Shown piece by piece: positions 1-9,100 of a stretch of DNA of 10,520 nt; position 1 is the first letter of the stretch, and each line of letters opens with the position of its first letter. The translations under genes were made by a program, and so were the position numbers. The stretch lies in the NCBI GenBank assembly GCA_003024985.2, contig PXIH01S0036206.1; one strand, given 5' to 3'. The notes below the pieces were generated by a model. It ran no database searches, was not told the origin of the DNA, and saw only the letters and a list, made by a program, of their open reading frames with translations. Origin of the DNA: Euperipatoides rowelli (Eukaryota > Onychophora > Udeonychophora > Euonychophora > Peripatopsidae).

Positions 1-45
1 GTTATCAAACACAACAACATGTAGGCACAGGCAATGTAGACAATT

Positions 46-97
46 CTGCGGTTGAGGTGGAACCTTTTTAGGTTCAACCAAGTGGTTCTAACCGCAC
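46..97. repeat. Imperfect hairpin
   Basis: An inner stem GAACCT / AGGTTC (60-65 with 70-75) has a four-T loop, and an outer stem TGCGGTT / AACCGCA (47-53 with 90-96) closes it. Its function is unknown. It is close to the left window edge and could belong to an element that begins outside. Confidence 0.5.
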
Positions 98-689
98 AGT
101 AAAACGTTAGTGTAGTCCCAGCCTTAACAAAAAGAGAAACAAACCAGCAATAACATAAATAAACATTAGGATTTCTTTTAATTAAAATTAAAGAATTGGC
201 AGATACTGTACCATAAAATCTGGTAATCTATTCTAATTTGATTAAAAACAAAAATTCTCTCAGTTCTATGGAATTTTTTTAATTTGACACTAATTTGTTC
301 TATGATTAAAACATCTTTGTTGGTATTAGGTATAGCTATTTAAAAAATGTAAATAGCAGGATGATTCAAATATTGTCTTATAGGTAATCTGATTTTTTTT
401 TTTTTTTAAATAATTTTTTTTTCCACATTTGTCAAAAATTAGCAAGAAAAAAAAATTCAATGGCGATGACATACCTGAATAAGCATTAAGCAATAAACAA
501 GATCAGAATCAACTGTATTAAAGAGAATATGTCAATCTGAGATTTGCTACTTATTTATTATTAAAAGTTCAACTCTAAAGAGATAAACAATAAATAATTT
601 ATAGCATATTTTTATAGGCCTTCTCTTAAATTGGCCTATAATTTAACCTTCGAAATAGGGAAAATCAACTCATTTATCCATGTTGATGG
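98..689. other. Non-coding AT-rich stretch, no gene seen
   Basis: No reading frame of useful length, no RNA gene and no recognisable element apart from the short inverted repeat at 613-640 and T runs (393-407). Confidence 0.7.
613..640. repeat. Short inverted repeat TATAGGCC / GGCCTATA
   Basis: Perfect 8-bp arms (613-620 and 633-640) are separated by 12 bases. The arms are halves of the TAGGCCTA-type palindrome found again at 741-748 and inside the coding repeat at 8995-9002. Confidence 0.55.
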
Positions 690-972
690 GCATATGCCTT
701 GGTTCAGTGATAAATTACTCATTTTGGTCACGGGTTCGCATAGGCCTAATTTGTAAGCATTTTGGAAATTCCCCAATTCCTGCAATGACCAAACTATTAA
801 ATTCTTAAACTGTGTCCCCCCCCCCCCTCTACATTTCTATTTTCTTGATATTTTAATCCAATATCGGTATATGTTTCATATGTTTTGAATTCTATGTAAA
901 TAAGGCCTGTATCCTGTTTGGGCTTTGGCCTTATGATTTTCACTTGTAAATGATGTTATTGTGTTTAATAAA
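690..972 (+). mobile_element. Probable tRNA-derived SINE
   Basis: An A-box-like TGGTTCAGTGA (700-710) and a B-box-like GGTTCGCATAGG (733-744) are 33 bases apart, as in tRNA genes and the heads of tRNA-derived SINEs. No cloverleaf is maintained after the B box, so it is not a functional tRNA gene. The body continues about 230 bases to AATAAA at 967-972. No clear target duplication was found, and the family is not recognised. Confidence 0.45.
816..827. repeat. Poly-C tract (12 C)
   Basis: A run of twelve C within the probable SINE. It is a simple repeat, prone to length variation and sequencing error. Confidence 0.85.
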
Positions 973-1642
973 TCCTAAATAATAATACTTGTTAATAACT
1001 TAATCATGTTCATTAAGAATGTGAAAATAGTACGGTAATAATTTTGTATAAATTGGCTAGGAAGGAGAAGGGGGTAGATTGTCAGGGACCTGTCTTTCAA
1101 AATGGAAAAAAAAAATAGTAAATTTTCAGCTAAATTTTAGCTGTGGCTTAAAATATGAAAAAGTTGAGGCTTCCAGGATTTCTGCCTTTATATCCCATAA
1201 TCTGTGAGAGGAGGGTAGAGATAAGGGCTGAAAGCTCTTCATCTCCCACACACACACACACACTNTAACAACTTCCTTAAAAAAAAGTCACCTGACTAAT
1301 GTATGTGTGTTGGCTACTAAGAGGTTTGTGTGGCTAGTAATTTGGAAGTGATACTAGCCAGTCAAAAAATTAAATTTCGAGCTCTAGTTAATAATCACAA
1401 GTATCAAAGATATTAATACAGATAGCAAAATTGTGTTACCAGCTACCATGTAGGCTACAGTATATTTCACCTCATGGCGCAAACTCTCTGACTCATTTGA
1501 AGATAAATAACGGATGTACAATCCAAAATCAACCGCGTTTTTGACATCTGCGCACATATTTTCATCATTACGGTAAATTGATCGGAAATTGGATCAAACT
1601 TCTCGAAATCGATCAAAAAAAGATTATTTCACCCCTTCATCA
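973..1642. other. Non-coding stretch, no gene seen
   Basis: Contains the CA microsatellite and a slightly more CpG-rich patch near 1480-1620. No frame, promoter or RNA gene can be supported. Confidence 0.65.
1247..1263. repeat. CA dinucleotide microsatellite
   Basis: About eight CA units followed by T and the ambiguous base 1265, which suggests that the assembly was uncertain over this run. Confidence 0.85.
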
Positions 1643-1828
1643 TCATAGGGTTGGGNGTAAGGTTAGGACTGTTGATTATCATAGGGTTGGGTAAAAGTGA
1701 GTTTAATATGTAGTTGGAGTTAGGTTTATGGTAAGGTTAGGACTATTGATTATTATAGAGTTGGGTAAAAGTGGGATTAATACGTAGTTGGGGTTAGGGT
1801 TCAGGGTTAGGGTAAAGTTAGGGCTGTA
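1643..1828 (+). repeat. Three-unit degenerate tandem repeat with telomere-like motifs
   Basis: Units begin at 1643, 1679 and 1753 with TCATAGGGTTGGG or TTATAGAGTTGGG. The first unit is 36 bases, with an internal deletion; the second and third are about 75. Each contains GGTTAGGA or GTTAGGG, and the third has GGGTTAGGGT followed by CAGGGTTAGGG. Base 1656 is ambiguous. It lies between short inverted copies of ATGTACAATC (1514-1523 and 1860-1869) and could be part of an old transposable element. Confidence 0.7.
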
Positions 1829-2188
1829 AATACAAAAAAATAAAGCTGCTAGCAATCTTGATTGTACATGCGCAATGGACTAAAATTTGGATTATTTTCC
1901 CAGGTTTTATCCTCTCGTCACTAGCGTCTGGATCTCGGATTTCACAGCTCAGATCCTCTCAATAAGAAAAGATTGTTTACGTGTTTCAGTCAGAATTTGA
2001 TATGAGCTAGCAAAAATTAATAATACAGTGAAAATACACATAATTATCAAATATTCTGATATAATAATTAAATATTATAATATAAAAACATAAAATATAG
2101 CCCGATAGTCAACCACGTGATTTAATTCAGAAATTTTACTATCACGTGGTCAGCTATCAGGCTAGATTTTAAGTTTTTATATTAGTAT

Positions 2189-2756
2189 TAGGGATGCACC
2201 GATTAATCGGCAGGTAATCGGTAATCGGCTGTTTTCCGATTAATCGGTAATCGGCATTTTTTTGCCGATTAATCGGCTTTAATAACCACCCATTTCTTGC
2301 TAAATTTAAGTCAATTAATCTTGACCAACAGACATCAGATTTTTCTGAATACTGAAAAGAGAATATTAGTGATTTTTCATTTGGCTGCTGACTTTTAATG
2401 AAGAGTTGGCTAATTACTGCAAAGTAATTAAATTAAGGATTTTTCATTGGGCTGCTGACTTTTAATGAAAAGTTGGCCGATTACTGCAAAGTAATTAACA
2501 AATTAAGGATTTTTCTTTGTGCTGCTGACTTTTAATGCAAAGTTGGCCGATTACTGCAATGTAATTAACAAATTAGGGATATTTCATTGGACTGCCGACT
2601 TTTAATAGCCAATTACTGCAATGTAATTAATAAATTAGTGATTTTTCATTTGGCTTCTGACTTTTAATCAAAAGTTGGCCGATTAATCAGTAATCGGCCA
2701 ATTATTAAAGGCCGATTAATCGGTAATCGGCCAATGTGCTTATTGGTACATCCCTA
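2189..2756. mobile_element. hAT-type non-autonomous element (568 bp) nested in the palindrome
   Basis: The ends are TAGGGATGCACCGAT on the left and, inverted, TAGGGATGTACCAAT on the right; both fit the hAT terminal consensus YARNG. The flanks ATTAGTAT (2181-2188) and ATTAGAAT (2757-2764) match at 7 of 8 positions. Removing the element and one flank restores continuous pairing with the opposite arm of the host palindrome, so the boundaries are well supported. Both ends carry clustered CCGATTAATCGG and GTAATCGG, typical subterminal repeats that a transposase could bind. No open reading frame is present. Confidence 0.85.
2371..2699. repeat. Five tandem units of 60-70 bp inside the hAT-type element
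   Basis: Units begin at 2371, 2438, 2508, 2578 and 2640, each starting near GATTTTTCATTTGGCTGCTG followed by ACTTTTAAT. The first four contain the small hairpin motif TTACTGCAAAGTAA or a one-base variant. The fourth unit lacks about eight bases, and the fifth merges into the right subterminal GATTAATCGG cluster. Confidence 0.88.
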
Positions 2757-3131
2757 ATTAGAATATTGATTATTATGTCAGAATATTTGATAATTATGTG
2801 TATTTTCACTATATTATTAATTTTTGTCAGCTCATATCAAATTCTGACTCAAACCATGTAAACAATAATTTTTTATTGAGAGGATCTGAGCTGTGAAATC
2901 CAAGATCCAGACGCTAGTCTCTCGTCTCTGACGCGTCTCATTTTACACGAGATTGCCAGGCAAACACAATCAATAATAATCTTAGGTGACATATACTACA
3001 TAACTAAAATACCTATGGGCTAAAGCCTTATATTAATCTTTTTGTAGTATTATTTTTAATTATTGAAATAAATAAACCCATTAAATAAATTCATTGATCC
3101 TATTAAGTATTAAAAAAATGGATATAAATAA

Positions 3132-3156
3132 TTTATTATATTTACCTGATTTTATT
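3132..3156 (-). terminator. Candidate polyadenylation signals (two AATAAA)
   Basis: AATAAA is present on the minus strand at 3156-3151 and again at 3137-3132, beginning 14 and 33 bases after the stop. The first lies upstream of the candidate donor and the second lies inside the possible intron, so the two could define alternative 3' ends. In AT-rich DNA this hexamer is common, so the evidence is weak. Confidence 0.35.
3139..3148 (-). promoter_or_regulatory. Probable 5' splice site 21 bases after the stop codon
   Basis: The minus strand reads CAG|GTAAAT, a near-consensus donor with the exon ending at 3146. The TGA stop occupies 3172-3170, so only 23-24 bases separate stop and junction. That is shorter than the roughly 50 bases that usually trigger nonsense-mediated decay in animals. 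Together with the acceptor at 9777 it suggests that the whole coding region is one large exon flanked by introns in the untranslated regions. It could also be chance. Confidence 0.4.
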
Positions 3157-3169
3157 AAAAGATTCAAGA

Positions 3170-6100
3170 TCAAACGTCACCAAATCTCTGTTGTAATTCA
3201 ATTTCGCAGTTATAACAGTGAATCTCTGCCTCGTATTCAGATTTAAATATGCTTTTACACCACCAACAGGATAATGTGTTACAGAACTTGCAAAGCACCC
3301 ATTCACTGGTATCATCTTTTTGTATGTTTCTTTTGCATTCAGGGCAATATTTTTGAAAGCCGCCATTTCTTTCAGCTTCCTTTTGTATGATTTCTTTATT
3401 TAGCAAATAAACGGAGCAAGTTATTCCAGAATGAGAATATGTTTTGCAGCTGGTGCAAACTTTAGCAGAACACTGACTGCATTCAAACACGGTCTCTTCC
3501 GCGGTAATGCAATAAATGGAACTACAGTTCACAGTCGGACAAAAAGCCACTTTGTTTGGATTATCTTCCACATATTTTATAATGGCAGCTTTATTTAATT
3601 TGTTAAGATGATTTCTGTGCAAGAGGAGTTTCAAATCCATAAGAGACAGCTCGGAAGAACACCCAGACTGAACACATTTCAAAGGAAGTTGTTCCATACG
3701 AATATAAAACCGTATACATTGAACGCAATATCCGTGCCCACAAATTGACATTTCATACATGTTTTCATCTGTCGAAGCAGCACACAATGAGCACAAAATC
3801 TCTTTTGAAGATGGCAAACTTGCGTTTTCATTCACAATCAATTCTTTCATCAAAGCGGTGACAATATTGTCTATACGAATGACAGATACGTCGGAACCAA
3901 ATAATTCTAAGCTGTTATAATTAGCACCAAGTTTTAAATCAATGATACCCGGAATATTCACCAAATCTTCTAAATAATTACCAAAACGTTTGAAAAGTTC
4001 TTTCAGAAAACCTTTGGGTACACCGTCGCCTTGAATTGGAATTTCTCTTCTTATAACCCCAGTGTTAAACTTCTCGTGTAAAAAACGAAAAATTACAGCT
4101 TGGCCTTGAGATCGTAAATTTACCGGCCCATGAATCGCAATGAATCTTCGTGGGGAATTGATATTAAAATAAATTCCCAAGGATTCTTCAGTTCTTTTAA
4201 GAAATGCAATGCCTTCCTTAGATAATAAATATTGTAGTTGATTTGATCTGTCACATTCCAAAATATCCCCTGTCAATTCTTGAAGTAAAATGTATCGGAG
4301 TTTTAGTAAATCGATCATATTATCGGTTACAATTTTAATTATTATATTTTTCTTTGGATTATTAGAATTTTTTTCAGGCTCAAATTCAACACTGAAGAAC
4401 CCACTTTTGACTTCATTAAACCTGGTAATTAATTCGTCAAACTTTTTCATATAGTCATATAATTCAACAGCACAGATGAACATATCTCTAAATTGTGGTT
4501 TAATTGTTAACCTTTTGCCTTCTATAACATCACGATTTTGAATCATTTTTAAGGTGAGGACACGGCCTTCTATCTTATCCTTAAAGTTAATAGAAAGTAA
4601 ATAATTTTTATCGTAATCGTTTGATTTGTTTAGATCAACTTCACAATTTACACACTGGTAATGATTAATCATCTTTTTCACCGTTTCCACAATCACTTGT
4701 TTGGCCTTTTCCGATGTTTGAAATGGGGTTTCTGAATAAAACATCACATTGATTGGCTCTGGGTAAAATAACCGTTTAATACTTTCTGCGGATAGTTCAA
4801 ATGGAAGTTTTGTTAAGGTAATGGTATCTACAGAATATAGACTGATTGAAGTTTTTATTGATCCACCTAGAATTTTAACTTCTGGTACATAATTGGCAAT
4901 AATTTTACTAAAATCTTCTGCTCTGAATTTAATGTCAGCAAACACATTTCTGCGTAGCCATGAAATATTTATAAAATATGGTTCGGGAGAAGAGGGTGTT
5001 ATGAGCTTTTGNGAATTTAATGTCCAATTAAAAAGTTGGTTACGACCTGGTGAGTCGAGACTTTTTACAGCATCTTGAGGATTTTTAAATGTTATTGTTA
5101 CTGTTCGTTTGTTATCTGCCATTTCTTCTTTGTAACTTTCAACTTTTCCAAATTGTCGCATAAATTTGCTAACATTTTTTGTCTTCCATTGTTCATCGAT
5201 TTTTGTCACCACAATACTTCTGCATTCAAATGGCTGTAAAACGTTGCTAACACTAGCACCAGAACCAAATATAATTCTCAGTTGACTACTTTTGTTTGGA
5301 TAAAAACATTCTTCGTCCATCATTTGCAAAATCTCCCTCTCCAGCAATACAGCGTCATCAATTATCGATTTTGCTGTTGAACGATCTATGTCCGCTGCAA
5401 AAATTACAATGGTTCCTTCATCCAGATTTGTTTGAACTTTAACCTCCGTTTTAGAATGGCATTTAGATGCAATCATTTCTTCTATCTCTCGAGTTTTGGA
5501 ACCTCCTTCTCCAATAAATCCTTGTTTCATGATATATTTTGAAATACCAGTAATGGTAATAGGGCTTCTTTCTTCAAGACTTTTAAGAGTCAAAGTTTTA
5601 TCAACATTACCCTTTATATCAATAGTATTTACTTTGAACCATATTTCTTCTACTGCGGTGACATTCAACATGTAATTAGCTGAATTTTTTAGGAGCGTAT
5701 TGTAAATAACAAATGGTGTTTTCTGATTCAAACAGTCTAATGTCGAGTTGGACAATAGGTNAACTATATTTTTAGATTGGCAATGCATATATGCAAGTGC
5801 TTTACCAGAATACTTACACAAATTATGAGAATAACAAATTAAAAGTATTTGACAAAGTTGATTTTGGTACTCGTCATCATCTTGCCAAATTAGAGGTATT
5901 GTTAGCTGTAGTTGATTAATATCGGTGAAGATTTTAATTATCACCTGATCCAGAATATTCAAGAATCGATTATTAATTGTATCCTTTTTACTCTCATTTG
6001 TCTTCCACATCTTATACATGTTCAACACAGTGAAATGATCACCAAAAGGAGACAACAGTGATGAATCAACTTGTTTAAAGTCCCAAGATAATAGTGCTTT

Positions 6101-9100
6101 TCCGGACAACGACATCACAGCAGCAACCACAATAGCTTCAAGTCCAATATCTTGCTCAATGCTTGTTAATACCATTTTGGACAGTAAGGGTTCAAGAGAT
6201 AATTGAACCATTTTCTCACCAAGTGGTGTATATTCCTCAGTTTCAGAAAGGGCTTCCATTTCTTGCAAATGTTTTATGGCTAATTTTAAATCATTTTCAT
6301 TAATTGGACTAAGAAATTGCGACTGTAAAATATCTTTTGTTTGTAATCTCATTTTTAGGATAACTTGTGTAAGATCTGTACGTAGAATTTCCGGTTGTAA
6401 GCTTTTATCCATTTTATTGTATTGTTCTTTTGTGTATAATAAGTAACATTTCTTTGTATTTTCACAACCGTTTTTAATTGTTCGATATTCAGCAGAGATT
6501 TTATTAGCGAGTTTAATTTGAACACTGTTTGTTTTGGACATGGCATCATACGTAATTTCCTCTTCCAAACCAGTGTCAATCACATGATAAACATTGGGTA
6601 AAATTTGCAACAATTCTGAAAATTTCACTGCAAAAATAATTTTTCTACCTTTATTCTCCCGAAAGAGTAATTTCCATTCGCTTAATTGTAGCTGGTCATA
6701 AAGCCTTAAAGAAACATATGTATTTTCATGGCTTACTGGCAGCGCTGTTTTCAACATAAAATAAGCTTCTTCAACTTCCGATATTGTTGACAAAAAGACA
6801 AAAATATTTTCATGTAGGGGAGAATCCTTAACGATTTTAGAAACACATTCAATAGCTTTATCCACTGAAGAAAGTTTAGAATCTTCTTTCAGTTCATATT
6901 GTATTTCCATAGGAACGTGTCGCTCAGGTATTTTAATCACAACACAGGACTTGAAATAGTGTTCCAACATTGTGACATCAGAGCTGTAGGCGAGGATGAT
7001 AACTTTTAGATCATTCCTTTTTATTAGACAGCTTTTCAATGCTGCTAATAGAAGATCTGTAGTTAAATTGCGCTCTGAAACCTGATCAATAACGATGCAA
7101 GAATATGTTGTAAAATCAGAATCAGATTGAAACTCGTTCAATAAAACATCTTCATTCACTACTAGAATTTTGGTACTGCTATTAATCTTGGATTCCATAC
7201 CTATCCGATATCCAACTAATTGTCCTACCATATTACCAAAATCTTTAGAAATTTGTTCGGCAAAACATATAACAGAAATGTCGCGTGGCTGACTGAATGC
7301 GATTATTCCATTGCCACAAATCTCTTCATTATGTATATACTGAACTACCTCTGTGCTTTTTCCAGAGCCTATTTCCCCCGTTATAATACACACTTGAGAT
7401 TTATTAAGCGCATCAATGATCTGACGTCTCTGTGAATATATAGGAAGAGGGTTCTTGAATTTTGTAAATTCGTGGATAAATAATTTTTGTATTTGCCGTT
7501 TGATTGCTATTGGTGAACTTTGTGTAAGCATTTGCGTTTTCTTTTTCATTTTATTCAAAAAGTTTTCAAATTCCCTTTTTTGATTTTCCATTTCTAATTT
7601 CCTATTCATTAATGGTAATTGTTTTGAAGTGAAATCAGTAAAATTAATTTCTTCCATTTGGTTTCCTGAACTTAGTTTCGTCAGGTTTTGAATATGTTGA
7701 TTTAACATTTCTTCGGCCATTTTTAATTGTTGTTCAAATGGGTTCTCTGTCAAATTTTCTTTTACATTTTGATTTTTCTCCTTAATTAGTTCCACTTTGA
7801 AGGCATTATCGTTAAGTTTTTGTAGAACTTTGAATGCTTTCTTAGCCTGCGCTAAACTACCAAATTTTAAACAAACTTTTGCCTCTTTGGTTACTCCCCC
7901 AGGCAGACTCTCTAATTCAAATTCAAACTGTGGTAATTTAAATTTTACAAATTTTTCAACCATGTCTGCAGAGCCATGAGGTGTGGAAATAATAAGCTGA
8001 CAGTGCTGACTTTCTGGTACTTTCATATCTAACGTATTGTTGTTTTTAGCTTTGAGTACGAGTTTCTTTTGAGCTTTTAACTTTTTACATTTTTCTGATT
8101 TCGATTGACTTTGCTTTACTGACAATTCATCACCAGTTTGTATGATATCACTTTTTAAATTGGATGGTTCATTATTCTTTGTCAACTCACATCCATCACT
8201 ATCATCTTTAATCAATTTATTCCTAATAAGATTTTCTCTTGATGCATAGTTTTTCATATTAGTTGGAAATTTTTCATCTCTCTGAAGTTGTAATGGAGAT
8301 AAACCTGATTCCGAAATCTGATCAGATTTTGTTTCACTTTGAGCATGCAATTCAGATTTATGACTATCAAACTTAGCTTCCTGACAATTATATAACTCAG
8401 ATCTTTTATTGTCAAACTTGGGTTCAGGTCGAGCATGTAATTCAGACATTTGATTATTAAATTTAGGTTCACGCCGAGCATGTAGTTCAGATATCTGCTT
8501 GTCAAATTTCTTTTGATGCTCAGGATGGGATTCAGAAATTTGATTAGCAAATCTTTGCTCACGTCTAGCATGTATCTCCAAAATAGGTGCAGCATAATTT
8601 GTTTCAGGGCTCAATGGTTTAGGAAGATTTATATTTATGGTAAATGGCTGAGAATTATTATATCTCTGATTAGTACTTATGTTCTCTTGTGAACCTCTGC
8701 CATTATATCTCTGATAATTACTTGTGTTCTCTTGTGAACCTCTGTCTTTATTATATCTCTGATAATTAGTACTTATGTTCTCTTGTGAACCTCTGTCTTT
8801 ATTATATCTCTGATTAGTACTTATGTTATCTTGTGAACCTCTGTCATTATATCTCTGATAATTACTTGTGTTCTCTTGTGAACCTCTGTCTTTATTATAT
8901 CTCTGATAATTAGTACTTATGTTCTCTTGTGAACCTCTGTCTTTATTATATCTCTGATAATTACTTGTGTTCTCTTGTGAACCTCTGTCTTTATTAGGCC
9001 TATATCTCTGATAATTAGTACTTATATTCTCTTGTGAACCTCTGGCTTTATTATCTCTCTGTGAATTCATACTATTGTCTTGTGAACCACTGGCTCTAGG

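Larger units (their letters stand above)
1912..2926. mobile_element. Long palindromic (foldback) DNA element with 8-bp target duplication
   Basis: The left arm 1920-2121 is the reverse complement of 2141-2188 joined to 2765-2918, at roughly 90 percent identity by eye over about 200 bases. The loop is only 19 bases (2122-2140). The ends read ACTAGCGTCTGG on both sides. The direct repeat CTCTCGTC flanks it at 1912-1919 and 2919-2926, which supports transposition with an 8-bp target duplication, as in hAT and some other cut-and-paste families. Near the centre each arm contains CACGTG (2114-2119 and 2143-2148). The right arm is interrupted by a second element (2189-2756). No transposase is encoded, so it is non-autonomous. 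Confidence 0.82.

Noticed and set aside
690-765. A functional tRNA gene
   Set aside because: A and B boxes are present, but the acceptor and anticodon stems do not pair convincingly, so a SINE head fits better.
3142-3366. 74-residue minus-strand frame over the end of the gene
   Set aside because: It overlaps RING2 in a different phase and lacks any motif, whereas the main frame carries all the zinc ligands.
4893-5078. 61-residue plus-strand frame
   Set aside because: It is antisense to the RRM-like part of the main gene, includes an ambiguous base and has no domain.
6355-6579. 74-residue minus-strand frame
   Set aside because: It runs in another phase across helicase motifs V-VI, which are clearly coded in the main frame.
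7220-7979. Plus-strand frames at 7220-7435 and 7797-7979
   Set aside because: Both are antisense to the helicase entry and the RRM-like fold, and show no motif.
8254-8595. 113-residue minus-strand frame
   Set aside because: It lies in another phase over the 15-residue coding repeats; the 45-base period keeps every phase free of stops. It has no recognisable domain.
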